Positions 34,032 through 46,622 of a stretch of DNA of 64,000 nucleotides are shown here, piece by piece. The number at the start of each line of letters is the position of its first letter. The first letter of the stretch is position 1. Under the pieces are notes generated by a model that made no database searches, had not been told where the DNA came from, and saw only the letters and a program-made list of their open reading frames with translations. The position numbers and the translations under genes were made by a program. The DNA comes from Pseudeuparius sepicola. Taxonomy: Eukaryota > Arthropoda > Insecta > Coleoptera > Anthribidae. The stretch covers positions 41,081,820 to 41,145,819 of the forward strand of contig OY987301.1 of assembly GCA_963920635.1 (NCBI GenBank), written 5' to 3'.

Positions 34032-36506
34032 GTATAGGAATCAGAAATAATCGGCTTTTTCGACACTATTATTTCCAACAGCGATGTACACACGCCAAAA
34101 GAAAAATCATAACATACTAACATACCTATAAAAATGTCGTGAAATAAATGGACGTAAAATTTTACGTTAAAAACTAAAAATTGGGATAATAATATTCATC
34201 TTCTTGGTGAAACATTTTATCGGCATATTATAATAAATTTAATTGACAAAAAAACAATGCAGACAATATAGTGTTTGGTATGTATGATGCGTTTACATGG
34301 TTACTCTCAAATTATTTTAAAGGTGCTTTGTTGTAAATTACTTCTCAGATAAGGTGAATAAAACGACAAAAATATTACAGAAATGTATCTAAATATTGAA
34401 AAACTTACGAATTAAAATACAAAATAGGTATATGTTAAATATCAGAGAGCATATAGAGTTTCTTAAATTTAGTTTACTTTGCTGTATATTTCTATTTTAA
34501 AGCCATATATTCGGTATTTTTATTCAGCGCACGGAAAGTTTTTCCATGCGCTGTTTCCGTGCGCTAGCCCGAAAAAACCCATCTTTCATTATTGCTAAAA
34601 CAGATGAAAATAAGGTGTTTTCAAAGAAGTATAATAAAAAATATTTTACATAACTCTGTCCCAGGGAAGGAACTCTAAAATTCTTTGCACCGATATTGCA
34701 TTGTTACAAAACAATTATTTAAACAAACTTATTTTTCTCTTTAATTTCGCGTTGCAATTTATTTGTATTGGCACGATTTAGTAAGAGAGCACAAATAAAT
34801 ATCTTAGGTTATTTAAAAAATATTTAGTCCCTATTTGAAGAGAAATAATTTAAAAAATACGAATATCCTTATATCTTTCTGAAACTTGGCATAGGGGTAA
34901 AATAATACAATACAATACCCGATTCTTTTCCCAATTTTTAATTTTAAATGTCAAATTTGACAAGCATGGTCTGTGACGCTACGACCCTATTTACGATCAA
35001 TAGTGTAACCAAAATAAGCACCAAAAATTTTTCCATTTGGCGCAAACTTTATGAATAGAACTGCTATTCTTCGATTTATTTTTATATCCTCAGATATTAT
35101 AGAATGCTAAACCTGGCTTACAGACAGAATACTTTTATAAAAGGGTGTATGAAGGCTAGAATTCTTTTTGTTATAGACTGAAGTAATATTCTCATTAACT
35201 AATAATGTAGGCAATAATTATTTCCTTTGTTACGCTGATAAAAATTCGAGTGCATCTGCTTAATTTGGTCATACTAAATAAGCGGGAAATTGTTCAGCAT
35301 CTGGTTGTCAGGAGATCCCAAACTGAAATGTCCGTTCTGGAAACGGTCGATAATGCGAAGTTTGAAGAATAACCATCTGGAAAATGCGATATTCTTGTTA
35401 AGCCCCATACCCTATATTTAAGTGATTTACAGGATGATGTGCTTCAAAACCGACAAAGACTTTCTTCTGTTTCAAAAGAAACAGATATCCGCGTTACCAA
35501 ATGTGTAAACTGAATGTGCTGACAATTTTCGGTTTCCCGTCAATTCGTATCGGAGGCGGTGATCCGGTTGGTATGATGGTCCGGACTGAGGAGATATTGT
35601 TAAACTTTTAGAGAGGTATGTTTTAGAAATGTATGCTGTATACAACAGCATATTATCTTAATTTTGTCATCAAGAATATGCAGAAAGAGCGACGCGTGCC
35701 AACCAGTTCCCTTTCTTCTCCCAAAAACTACCAAGCGCGTGACATCACGTCCGGCGATTATCCATTTGATTGGCGGGCTCCAAAATCGATTCCGTCCTAA
35801 TTGGTGTAAAGTAATTGCCCGAGGAAAGGGATCGCCGCCGTCCGTCCGTCCCATTCGTGACAAATAATTAGAAGGCTTATCCCCACTAATCTCTTTAACT
35901 TTCATCTTGCGGCGTTTATCTGGCCGATTTTTCAGCCGTAATCTGCACACCCGCCGCTAACAAACACGAATGGCGTAGCGGAATAATTAAAAGGGTTAAA
36001 ACGGGATCGAACCGATGACCTTTGTCATTATTTTACACCACCGCCGGAGGAGATACGGCTCCGGAAGTTTGGACTATTTTTGGAATAGAGATATACGGAC
36101 AATTAACATTTTAATTCAATTTAGATTCGTGAATGCGGGCGCTAGAACGTTTTCTTTGTTTGGTGTTTTATAAACACTTTTCCCGAGCTCTCGATAAAAT
36201 GCGTGCTCTTTTGCTTGAGTAGCATTTTGTGGCTCTATATGGTTAAGCTCTATCGTTGACTAATATATATTTCAGTCAACGGCTCTATAGAATGATGATA
36301 TGCATCAACTCGAGTAAACTGTTACGAAAATTGTTGCCAGTGTAATAAATAGTTTTTCCGTATATTTTGCTAGTTTTTTTTTTTCATTCTGGCTGTAGGA
36401 TTTACAGATGTTTTCAATTAAAAAAACAGTACAATAGAGTCGCAGTTAAAATAAAAACAATTTTGCATAGAAACAGTTCATAAAAAAAGATAACGTAGCA
36501 TAACTA
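34032..36506. other. Non-coding stretch with a GC-richer island at 35660-36100
   Basis: 34032-35600 is AT-rich with no feature seen except the direct duplication of GCGCACGGAAA/CCGTGCGCT near 34527-34566. 35660-36100 is unlike its surroundings: GC-richer, unique in the window, with TAATTA/AATAATTA cores and TTGGCGGGC. Overlapping weak ORFs on both strands show no domain. It reads like a cis-regulatory or conserved non-coding island. Confidence 0.35.
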
Positions 36507-38090
36507 CAAGGTGTCCACTTAAATTCATCAATCCATTCATCTCAAAATATCTCGGCCAATTTTTGTCAAATCGGCAGCTATTATGAAATAGTCTTCTTTT
36601 GTCAGTTCCAGTCCACGGCTACCTATAAAAATTATGGCGAAAATCGATGTAATTTTTTATTTCTTTAGGCACTCAAAAAATTTATCATGAATATTTTTTG
36701 CAACAACTGTCAATATCAAAACATTATATCAGTTTTAAAATGTCAGATATTACTAAATTTGATCAAGAATTTTACTATAAAGCAAAATGTCCCATTTAAT
36801 TTGATGTCACGTACTTGCGAGTTGCCAGTTTGTTCGGTATTTACTATAAAAAAAACAGAGACAAATTTATTGGCAATATTTGTGATTGATATAAGATCTA
36901 TAGTCATTATAATGTTAGTAATGAAATCCCCAACGGAATTTGTCTTGCATGTGGGTGGGGTTACTTAAACAGGAAAGTTTACTCTATACATCCGCCAAGT
37001 ATGGAATATTAACCAATAAGAATAAAGTAGGTGTATACTGTTGCAGGTGTTCCCTTTGAGAATTTTTTGTCATACTACGATTTGTTGTTAATGTCACAGT
37101 TTCATTCACTTAATGTCATTACCTGTTAAGTGTTACATTTAAAATAATGTAAAGAAAAATTCCCCAAAAGCTATTTTATCACAATTTAATGAACACATTT
37201 CCACTGAAAATACAATTTACGTTTTGATTTTGAGAATAGTTTGGAGGCAATTTCCGTTATAACTATGTTGGCCTGAGGTCCTAGGGCCCCATTTTTGTTA
37301 ATTTTGCATCACTTTCCTTGTAGAGTTTCGAAAGGATTTCTAGAAATACCATAGAACTTTATGATTTGTAAATCTATATATTCTAAAATAGTCTGCAATC
37401 TTCCATTTGAGTATATAAGCCCTTGGAATTGGGCCTGGAAGTAAGTAAAAGGTTAGAGTGCGATTTCTGTGCGGATTTTGGAGCTGAGAAATATTCTTGG
37501 TCAGTGGCAGTACCTGACAAGTTTATTTTTTAACCAAGGAAACGCGTTTGGACTATTAGTCATTCGATTAAGTGCATGTAAACAGCTTTGTTTTCAAATT
37601 TGGAGAGCCTTCTATGCCTACTATAATTTACCGTTATAACTGATTTTTTTTTATTTCCATGGGTAACTAGATCTTATGTCAACCACAAAAAATATTATCA
37701 AATATTTTCTGTTTTTTTATAGTATCTAAATATATTACAAACTGGCAACTGTGACACATAAAATAAAATGAGACATTTTGCTTCAAGAAGATATACGTCA
37801 TTAAATTTTTTTATAAAAAATAATTTTAATTTTTGATCCGGCACGAAAATCATATCTGATATTTCAAAACTGATACAATATTTTGATTCTGACAGTTGGT
37901 CAAACACCTTTTATGTGTACGTCTTCAAGGAATAAAAAACGTTACAAATATAAAAATGTAATTTTTCCTGTTTTTCTCATTAATTTGTTAATGACAAAAA
38001 AAGGCAGTCCACAACAGCAACTACTACCGACTGTTTCTGAGAAAAATTAGCCGAGATATTTTCAATGAGGCACTTAAAATGAATACCCTG
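36507..38090. mobile_element. Long-TIR element family L, copy A
   Basis: The left end CAAGGTGTCCACTTAAATTC and the right end (complement CAGGGTATTCATTTTAAGTG) are flanked by TA. Both ends share the AATATCTCGGC-AATTTTT block. Arms continue for roughly 450-500 bases with divergence: AAATGTCCCATTTAATTTGA and CAACTGGCAA/TTGCCAGTTTG blocks appear in complementary order at about 36780-36840 and 37738-37780. The 37150-37570 interior holds a minus-strand copy of repeat R3, i.e. a nested insertion. A relative lies at about 48890-50030. No transposase motif. Confidence 0.75.
37150..37570 (-). repeat. Dispersed repeat family R3, copy 2 (nested, inverted)
   Basis: In reverse complement it matches 62700-63200 block by block: GTCCAAAC-CG and TTGCCTTGGTT-like start, AATAAACTTGT, CACTGACCAAGAATAT, TCTCAGCTC, CAGGCCCAATT-AGGGCTTAT, AATCATAAAGTTCTA, TTTCTAGAAA, GGCCTTAGGCC-like GC block, GTTATAACGGAAA. 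It lies inside long-TIR element A, so it inserted after that element. Confidence 0.7.
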
Positions 38091-38092
38091 TA

Positions 38093-40344
38093 TAGTTATT
38101 GGATTTCTTATAGAAATATTGGTCTGTGATACAACGTACTTGTGGCATTTATATTGGAACCACACAGACGTAATAATATTAACGAAAAACGCGATCTTTG
38201 ATTGAAGTCGTCGAGAAACTTTAAAATTCCGGCAATATCTCCAGTTTATTTATGTTCAATTGGAAGGCTATCGATTGGCACGTTCCGCCAGCATTTAACC
38301 CGGCAGTAAGTCTCTTTGGCACCGCTAAATCTTCCCCGTCATACCAACGATAACTGCTACACCGTTCTAGTGGAAAATTGCCGCCGAAATTATGCTCTAT
38401 ATTTCTCAGAGGATCACCCGGTTTTTAATGCGCGTTTCGGACTGGATGTATGGCCGTTTTCGGGGAATTGATGGGATGCGGATATAGTTTGAATAATTCA
38501 AGCGATTGTGGGAATTTTTATTAATGTAGCGAACATTTTTGCCAGCGTTCATGGCAAAATAATTACCTGAAAAATTTTTCCACATTATTATGATTAATCT
38601 CGACCACTTCAATATTGGATCCCAAAACAAAGTAGTGTACGTAAGAGATTTTAGAGGTTATTAAAGCTGACTAGCTAAAATACAGGTCGATTTATCTTAA
38701 AAAAAATTTTAGATAATTTTTATCGGTTTATAACGGACATAAATAACTGAATATCCGTCTAAATGAACAAAATCGGATATTAAGGGAACGTGTCTCTCTC
38801 ATTTTCTTCCCGTTGGGAACATCTGCTGTCTGCTAAACTCTAATCGCAATACAGTCAAAAATATAGCGCTGCAACAAGTCCTTTAAAGCTCACTGATTAA
38901 GAAATGGAAGCAGGAAGATATGTTGAATTTTTGTAGGTTATTTTTTAAGCCTTTCATTTCATTCTCAATGAAAATTTCATTACCTATGGTTTCCTTTCTA
39001 CATTGCGCTGTCTATAGGTGCTAAACAACAACAATTATTGCGAGCGTTTTTTAACTGTATAAATAAACTTGCCATTGTTTATTTATTAAATCATGAAAGT
39101 AAGGCGAATCCCGAAAATGTACTTATCGTATATCTTAAACAAGCGGTAGGTTTCGCGTTGCCGAAATTTCTAAAGTTCTAATTTTTGCGCCGCTCCCTCT
39201 CCTCTCAGTCTCCTCTTTTGTTTTAATATAAAATTTTTATAAGTACACCGGGCAACGATAAAAAAACGCGAGGAAGTTGAAGCGATTAAAATATCGCACG
39301 AACTGACGCCTCCTCCGCAAAATATTAGATATTCTTTTAAAGTAATGCCGCTAATAAACTACTAAGATGTATGAAAGTGTAGCAAGTGATGAAAAAACTC
39401 GATAGCGTGTTGGAGCTGGTTTTTAAAGGCCAGGTACAGGGTTCTGAGGGAACAAAGAAAAACATTTCAAAGCCACACAAGTATGTTCGCCGGGGTAAAT
39501 GTATATACCCATTTTTGTGTTAGCAAAGAAAAATTTATAGCTTTGCACAATTTTAAGGGTGTAGGCGATTTTCACCACGAATATTTAGGAATTTTCTTCA
39601 AGGAAATACTTATACTTTACAAAGAAAATAAATTTCCTTTGATCGAACTTAAAATTCTAAAAGCGATAGGATGTAGCTTCAGGTATTAATGTATGTTTCA
39701 TCAGTGAACCGGTTTGTTAGCAATACGCTTGGTGTTTTATTTGATTGCATCCCCAGCTTCATTGTTTTGCAGAATGTGTAAAAAGAGTGTAAAATAAGCA
39801 TTTTGTTTATTTAAAATTTGCCAGGGAATTACCAGCGTATAGCAAAACATTGACCCAGCGGAAACTCTTGCCAAGATAAGCACCTGAATCGAAGCATCCC
39901 GAGAGGCCCACTTTTCGCGAAACCTAAATCCCAGGACTTTCTACGTTTCGCGAGGCCGAACTTTTGATATGGCAACGTTGCATTGCATAGGTGAGCCCAG
40001 AGATTATTAGAGCCAAATTTACGCTTAAAATACTGGCTCTTTTTCTGTAAAATGAAATGGAGACTAGCTTATTTTTGACACATGCCCTTGTGGAGACTTC
40101 TGTTACGAAGCTATTTATCCTGTGCTTATATCCTATATTTAATATGATTATGTACTTTAAAACCGGCAAAGTCCTTGCCTCCAGCATTAAAATTTGGCGG
40201 GATGTGTCAGATACAGACCGCAGCGTTGCCAGATGTAAATTCCAGATGCCAATTAATATCGGCGAGGTGCTCCACATTTATGGACGAATATTGTACAGAG
40301 CACAGACCGCTTAATTTTACCACGGCGTAGTCGAAGCGAATATA
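38093..40344. other. Non-coding stretch with GC-richer islands
   Basis: 38190-38560 and 39090-39340 are GC-richer and single-copy in the window, with homeodomain-like TAATTA/ATTTATT cores; candidate regulatory sequence. 39908-39948 holds a hairpin (TTTCGCGAAAC ... GTTTCGCGAGG). Open frames on both strands over 39924-40314 overlap each other and have no domain. Confidence 0.3.
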
Positions 40345-40452
40345 CAGGGTGTCCCTAAAAGGTCTTAAAAACATGGAAAGCCAAATATCTCGAAAACTAC
40401 ACTATAGTGGAGTGTTGTAAAGACATTTTAGGGGCACCTTGTAAAAAACGTA
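40345..40452. repeat. MITE left end interrupted by the next element
   Basis: ATACAGGGTGTCCCTAAAAG begins at about 40343 with a TA before CAGGGTGT. It runs about 105 bases (AAATATCTCGAAAACTAC is typical of these MITEs) and is broken by the foldback at 40453. The matching right end was not recognised beyond 41670. Confidence 0.4.
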
Positions 40453-41669
40453 CAGGGTTTCCCAACGAAAACTTGACCCCACCAAAAATTAGAAAACCGA
40501 AAAATATTTGAAAATTCGCCGGGACCCGTCGATTATTGTTTTTTGGCGGAGCTTTTTTGACAGTAAAACCAACTCGATATGTTCATCCCCCTAATCCCCA
40601 GCAACCCCAACTATTGCGAATACAGTGATGTATCGTTTTTAAAATTCTGTTGAGATTTGACAGAATTATTGGCTAAAAACGGAAAGCTGACAATCCACTG
40701 TACGCGTAGTAATTTCTTACACAAATTCTCGCCACTAATAAGTTGTTTTATCTACTACACACGACCAAATTACCTAGTTTTTATTGACGTGTCGATCAGT
40801 TTACAAAAAAGTCACAAATGAAAAAGCTAAAGCAAAACAAAAAAAAGTTCATACGAATTCAAACCTTATAAATATCTTTTAAAATATGTAACAAAAAGTC
40901 ACTGTCACAAAAAAAAGTTCCCATTTTTTTGCTTGTAACCGCAAAATCTTTAGTTTTAGCCTACTATTGGAAGTGAAAACGTATTTTTGAAACGGTTTAT
41001 TCTATCTCGGAAAGGGTAGAACTTGTTCCAATTTGTCATCGAAATCATGATTGCGCTAAAGCTACAGCACGAATTGCAACAATTTCTAACCTTCCGCGAC
41101 AGAATAAACCTTTTCAAAAACACGTTTAGACTTTCAATAGCAGGCTGTAACTAACGATTTCGTAGTTACAAGCAAAAAAAACGGGGACTTTTTTGTGACT
41201 GTGACTTTATGTTATTTTAAAAAGATATAAGATTTGAATTAGTATATGAACCTTTTTTGTTTTGCTTCAGCTTTTTCATTTCTGACTTTTTTGTAAACTG
41301 ATTGACATGTCAATAAAAACAAGATAATTTGGTCGTGTGTAGTAGATAAAAAACTTAATAGTGGCGAGCATTTGTGTAAGAAATTACTACGCGTACAGTG
41401 GATTGTCAAATTTCCGTTTTTAACCAATAATTCTGTCAAATCTCAACAGATTTCTAAAAACAACGCATCACTGTATTCGCAATTAAAAGGGCTTTAAAAT
41501 GATGCGCCACAAGTGGGGTTGCTAGGGATTAGGGGGATGAACATATCGAGTTGGCTTACAGTAAGAAAAGCTCCCCCAAGAACAAAAATCGACGGGTCTC
41601 GGCGAATTTTAGACTATTTTTCGGTTTTCTAATTTTGGGGGGGGGGCAAGTTTTCCTTGGAAAACTCTG
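40453..41669. mobile_element. 1.2-kb foldback, almost entirely inverted arms
   Basis: CAGGGTTTCCCAACGAAAAC and the complement of the right end (CAGAGTTTTCCAAGGAAAAC) are flanked by TA. Left arm 40453-41035 and right arm 41071-41669 pair over nearly their whole length around a 35-base loop. The right arm has a small extra insertion at about 41487-41512. Mismatches are scattered, so the arms have aged separately. No coding capacity. Confidence 0.88.
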
Positions 41670-41671
41670 TA

Positions 41672-42254
41672 TAGAAAGGACGAATTTCAGCAAATAATAA
41701 TGAGGCAAGTTCCCCGACAACGCCACGTCAGCTACAGAGAATCGCGGGCCGGGCCTCCGAGTCGGGGGGGGGGGGGGGACTGGCAGGAGGGGGACGGGGA
41801 ACTTTTAATCCTAGTAATGCGCGCATATAAAAAGTAGCCGGAGCGTGAATTTCGCCGTGCGCAACTCATTTTTCAACGACAAAGGCCGGGGCGGCCGTTG
41901 CCGGGGTTTCGCTGGGGTTTCTCGATTTCCGAGCGCCGCACGCGCCCGCTACGAATCAGGGGCGGCTGGTTTACGTTTTAAAATAAAAATAAGCGAGATA
42001 TCGTTCGTCGGATAAGAAATTGTGGTTCGATAAATTTTTAAAATATTCCAAACATGGGCTACTGCCTTATTTTTGCGTCAGTGTATTTTTTAAAATATTT
42101 TATTTCCATTAATTGTCTACTTTCATTTTGACGAGACATCTTGCTCTCCTAAAGACATTTCTTTGGCGTTTTAAATTCGAAATAACTTAGCAAACTGACG
42201 ACTGAGGTGTACTGATTATCACCGGGAAGAGTCGAGTAATAGGACTTCAGTACA
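41672..42254. other. GC-rich unique stretch with poly-G
   Basis: 41700-41960 is the most GC-rich unique DNA nearby, with a run of 15 G at 41764-41778 and CpG-dense sequence (GGCCGGGGCGGCCGTTGCCG near 41884). It contains a possible core promoter (see 41826). Confidence 0.4.
41826..41871 (+). promoter_or_regulatory. Possible core promoter: TATAAAAA and TCATTT initiator
   Basis: TATAAAAA at 41826-41833 in GC-rich DNA is followed by TCATTT (41866-41871), which fits the arthropod initiator consensus. The TATA-to-initiator spacing, about 42 bases, is longer than the usual 30 or so, and no downstream ORF was recognised. Weak. Confidence 0.2.
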
Positions 42255-42256
42255 TA

Positions 42257-43011
42257 CAGTGTGTTTCACTTTGAATCGAGACAATTCCGTATTTTTCGAA
42301 AGAAGGGCCGAGTTTCACAAAAATGTTCAACCTATAGTACTCGAAGAGGGGTTATAACTTTTTTAAATAGCCCTATTCCATAGAATACTGTTACAGAAAA
42401 AATATATCCAAAAATCACAAAACCATATTAACTATACCTGTTAGCCTTTGATGTATTTTCTTAGTCTGAAAAAACTGGTCGACAACTTACCTGAAAAGAA
42501 AAGAAATTACGTTACATAGTCATATAATATTTGAATAATTCGCATAACTATTATTGAAAGCGGAAGAAAAAAATTATCTCTTCAGATTCAGTCCCTGATT
42601 TGAAATAAATTTTTGCCATAATTTCAATGGAAAAATTAAGTGTGCCTTAGAAATATGATGTTTGCGTACAAAGCTTTGACAATTCGTACCAAGACATGTT
42701 TTTGACAATGGATAAATCTCCTTAATAAAAGTTTGTAATATTTCTTAGAGAACGTGCGACTTTTAAAAAAATCAGAAAATTGACAGTTCGTGAAAATTTA
42801 CACTGGAACATATTTTTAAATCGGGAAAACTACTATTTAAAAAATAAATTTTCCTAAATTTCCATGGTCCATACCTGACTTTAATTTTATAATTATGGCA
42901 CAAATTAGTTTTATCCAAGCAGGCCTTAACCTTAAATATATTAAATTTCAACTGCATTTTTTGTCACAAGAGTTTTTTTACCGAACTTTTCATCTATCCG
43001 AAAACACACTG
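42257..43011. mobile_element. TA-flanked MITE family M, full-length copy
   Basis: CAGTGTGTTTCACTTTGAAT at the left and AAAACACACTG at the right (complement CAGTGTGTTTTCGGAT) are flanked by TA; length 755. The first about 185 bases match 51241-51450 in the same orientation (GAGACAATTCC-TATTTTT, TACTCGAAGAG, CACAAAACCATA), showing a family of at least two copies. Non-coding. Confidence 0.75.
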
Positions 43012-43013
43012 TA

Positions 43014-43803
43014 CCTATATTATTACAAATTATGAATAACAAACAATACAGTACTTGTCTGTTGAATGTTAAATACATTTTTTACAAACATAAAAATATT
43101 AAAATTATTATTAAGGCGTCAAATTCGATTTTCTGGTGGATCTACTAATTTTTGTAACTTGTAAGTTATACTCTGTGTCAAAAAAGGCGTTTTGGGGACA
43201 ACTCTTAATTGAATCATTGGAAATCCCCCACAAAGAAAAACGGAAACAGAAACCACTTAAAAAGGAAACCACGGAAGATAAAGAGAATCCTGTTAAATTA
43301 TATTTTCCAATTGCAATTACTCTTTAATAATGACGAAGAAAAACGTGAGGGATTTTCCCTTCATCCGGTTCCAACAATATTTATAAATCGATCGGCAATC
43401 CCTTCGTTGTTTAGGAAAAGCGATGGCTGCCAAGCGTAACCTTATATCCCCCGAAATTAGATTTAATACCCAAAAAACCTGACGGAAATCGCCGATATCT
43501 CTTTGTAGGATCGTCCAATGGGAAAACGCGGCCAAAATTTATTATGTTTGATGTACGGTTGCCGTCTAAAATCGAGGCCTACACACACCCGGTATCTTCA
43601 AAGACTATTCTTTAGGTTTTCATTCCATTTGGTAAAAAGTAGGAAGAATGTTAAAAACTGTTTTTATTCTTTTTTAATTTGCAGTTTTTCACTAATTACC
43701 TAACATTTACCCGTTTATACTGAAAATTATTTGTTAGATTGCAATATTATCAGAAATATTTCCTCAATTCCCAAGATTTGTCAAAATTAATCACATGGAC
43801 AGA
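43014..43803. other. Non-coding stretch with a GC-richer island
   Basis: 43200-43600 is unique and GC-richer, with AATATTTATAAATCGATCGG and GGCCAAAATTTATTATG; candidate regulatory DNA. The small plus- and minus-strand frames overlap and show no domain. Confidence 0.3.
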
Positions 43804-43958
43804 TTTTTTAGTACCTATTATAAATAATAAAAGATGTTTTAGTGGCGTACCCATCAGGTTAAGGATATCGATTGAAAAAAATGCACTCAGCCAAGACTCG
43901 AACCCGGGACTCGTACTGTAGGCGTAGGCACTTAGCCAACTAAGCTACCGGAGATACG
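43804..43958 (-). mobile_element. tRNA-derived SINE, copy a
   Basis: On the minus strand a tRNA-like head carries A box TAGCTTAGTTGG (43936-43947) and B box GGTTCGAGTCT (43894-43904), the internal promoter elements of RNA polymerase III. A non-tRNA body follows: TGCATTTTTTTCAATCGATA, TCCTTAACCTGATGGG, TATTATTTATAATAGGTACT. The body is shared with copies at 45094-45192 and 50420-50535, which makes it a SINE and not a tRNA gene. The tRNA part does not close into a proper acceptor stem. Confidence 0.8.
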
Positions 43959-44052
43959 GATTCCATCGGCTTGGTGTTATTTATTAGTTAGTAGCGGTGA
44001 GATGTAGGAGACTTCGGCGTCGTCTAGAGATACTAGAAGTAGTTACAGGGTG

Positions 44053-44939
44053 CAGAGCTGTAATCGATTACTTTTGTAATCGATTATTTTTGTAATCGAT
44101 TACAGTAATTGATTATATTTGCTGTAATTATAGGAATCGTAACCGATCCTTTTTTCAGCTGTAATCAGGACTCGGTAATCGATTACATTTTATAAGGAAT
44201 TTGTAATCATTTAAAGAATTACTAAGGAAAGGTACTCGTGATTACTTTTAGTAGGTACTCGCAATTCCTCATTGTAATCACAATTACTCAAAAGAATCAT
44301 GATTACCGTAAGGAATCACAATTACAAAAAGGAATCACGATTCCTTTTTGTTTATATAATTAATTCGTACGTGCCTGCATCTACCAATGTTTTTTTTTGC
44401 CGCGTTTTTGCAGTAGTTGGTGTTTATGCAGAGTCGGGTGTGCATGGCTCTGCGTAGTGCGCTCCGTTTATACTCCGCTATTTCATTAAAACGTGAACGG
44501 AAGTACATATTATGGTGACAACTTTGTTGTTTATAGACTGTGTATAAGTACGTATTTTAATTTTACCAATTCTACAACTGAGATAGTAAGGCATGTTCAG
44601 GGACTTCCAAATTTCACAACACCCCCAAGACTCTTTGACAGAGGAAAGCCGAAAATTAAAAAATAGACCTTTAAATGAGAATTACCAAGGTCTAATGGCC
44701 TGTTTATGTAGACTTAATTTAAAATATATTTTGTAATATATTATATAATTTGTTTTTTTTTTGTATTTATTGCATCTGTAGAAGAAAAGACGAAAGTAAT
44801 CGTAAGTGTAATCATTTCTCGTGATTACATTATGATTACAATTGCCAGAAGTAATTAGTAATCAGTAATAGATTACATTTTCACTGAGATAATTGTAATC
44901 AGTAATCGATTACTTTTTCCTGTTACCTTCCCAGCTCTG
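44053..44939. mobile_element. hAT-like MITE with TAATCGATTA iterons
   Basis: Begins CAGAGCTG and ends CAGCTCTG; the 8 bases on each side (ACAGGGTG and AGAGTGTG) agree at 6 of 8, compatible with the 8-bp target duplication of hAT elements. The terminal 150 bases at each side are crowded with GTAATCGATTAC and shorter GTAAT/ATTAC motifs in both orientations. At least five are the complete palindrome TAATCGATTA, which suits transposase-binding subterminal repeats. The 887-bp interior has no transposase motif. Confidence 0.75.
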
Positions 44940-45093
44940 AGAGTGTGTAGGGTAATCATTCATGACTGTTAGTTTTGAAATTTTCCTACTTGTTCATCAA
45001 CCTACAAAATTTGTCATTTAGCGACATAATAAAAGTACATCGAACGTGGAAATAACCTACAATGTCAAGCCAAGAATATTAACAAAGAAATGT

Positions 45094-45192
45094 TTTTTAG
45101 TACCTGTAATTATAAATAATACAGAATGATTTAGGGACATATCAGGTAAAGGATATCAATTGAAAAAATGCACTCCAGCCGGGACTCGAATC
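45094..45192 (-). mobile_element. tRNA-derived SINE, copy b (5'-truncated)
   Basis: Minus-strand copy of the SINE body (GGTACTAAAAAAC end, AATCATTCTGTATTATTTAT, TCCTTTACCTGATATGTCCC, TTTTCAATTGATATCC) up to the B box (GATTCGAGTCCCGGCTGG). The A-box half of the tRNA head is missing, and the following sequence belongs to the inverted-repeat element at 45218. Confidence 0.75.
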
Positions 45193-45217
45193 ACTTCTAG
45201 TAGGTGAAGTCAAAAAC

Positions 45218-45925
45218 TTTAACGCGGGACAAGAGTAAAATATCCAAAAAAAATGCGTCATAGAGAAAATTGTATAATGTTTGCGATGAAAAAATATCTA
45301 CAAATACAAAATCATGGCCTTCTATTAGAATTGTTTTTCTCGTTCGTTGCAGTTTTTTCATTTGCCCATGAAGAAAATTTTACGCCACCATAATATGCTA
45401 TCACAATTGTTTAACCCATTCGTGCCAAATATGATATACTGGCGTTTATACTGACCGTGATTATTTAATTAGGTAGGTATATTAAAAACCCCAGAGAACA
45501 TGTTGAAAAAGTCTTTTTTGTTGTTGCGTTATAAACAAGCAGTTTTTTTGTTGCGTTGCGCAAATTAGTGTCCATGTTTCACAACAACAGACTTTGGGAA
45601 TGCACATAAAAATCTGCAGAATGTGCTTGGTATGGTATTTTAAATGAAATAAATCCCATAGGCCCGCTTTTTTATTTTTAACTGCAACTAATTATAAAAA
45701 AAATAAAAAATGTTTTAATAGGTGGCCATGATTTGTATTTACGTACACTTTTCCATTGTAAACAACTTACTCTTATACTATTTTTCTCTACGACGACCCC
45801 TTCGTATACCGCGGGACACTATTTTGGTTTCAGGACATGCTTAATGCAGCTCCATAGTCAGTTTTTTTTATTTCGGCTCAAAATAAAAAAAATCACATAT
45901 TTTGCGTACATTCTGCCGGTCACTG
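45218..45925. mobile_element. Long inverted-repeat element next to SINE copy b
   Basis: 45218-45370 is the diverged complement of 45675-45925. Shared blocks in mirror order are a CGCGGGACA-like stretch, CGTCGTAGAGAAAA-like, TACAAATACAAA-ATCATGGCC and TTCTATTAGAA-type. The right end CACTGTATA gives a CAGTG-type terminus with TA. The left end is degraded or replaced by the SINE. Centre about 300 bases. No genes. Confidence 0.65.
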
Positions 45926-46622
45926 TATAAGAAAGAAATTTACTCTTTACTTGCCTTAGAGAATCCCTTTGTTTGCAAAAAATATTTTGGGGAAACTGGC
46001 CTTTTTGGGGGCTCCAGCGAATACAGATTTTTTTGCCCCCGAGAAGTTTTGTTCACGTGGGAATCGAAAGGCTTTTCAAACAATAAGCCATGAAATCGGA
46101 AAAAGAAATATACGTATATAAAAATTATTCGGTAATCTTTTATACCCAACGAGAAACAGCACACACAAACATTTAATTTGCAGGCTATTTAACCAGCTAA
46201 TTTTGGTAATTCTATTCTATTCTTGCATTATTTCTCTCAAAGTAATTCTATTTTAATAAAAACAGACTTCAGTGTGTACGGACGAAGTCCCATAGTTTCG
46301 AACGTGAAAGATTCGAGACAATTGTATAAAATTTTGAGATCACATTAGTTTATTTTCGTTTACTCTTTTATTTAGATGCTCTAAATGAAAATTATTTCAC
46401 CAATAACACGATATCATAAAATAAATAAGTGTAGTTCACGCTACTTCCCCCCTCGCAGATGGCACCTACCATTGGATTCGAGCTGTCAGTCATTACCACG
46501 TAGGAATGGTAGCGGTTGGGTGGGGTATGAGGGGATTATTCGATGTATATTAAAGACCATATATGATTCCCTGTTCACATCATTTATTATTAACTAAAGA
46601 TTTCATTATCGGGACAAATATA

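Noticed and set aside
35600..35950. 116-codon minus-strand ORF
   Set aside because: It opens at GTG, overlaps a plus-strand ORF of similar quality and shows no domain. More likely a chance frame in a GC-richer island.
39924..40314. Overlapping 117-codon minus and 85-codon plus ORFs
   Set aside because: The two frames overlap on opposite strands, have no motif, and the plus frame runs up to a MITE end.
43883..43958. Possible tRNA gene (minus strand)
   Set aside because: A and B boxes are present, but the acceptor and anticodon stems do not fold properly, and the same head-plus-body recurs at two other places; it is a SINE head.
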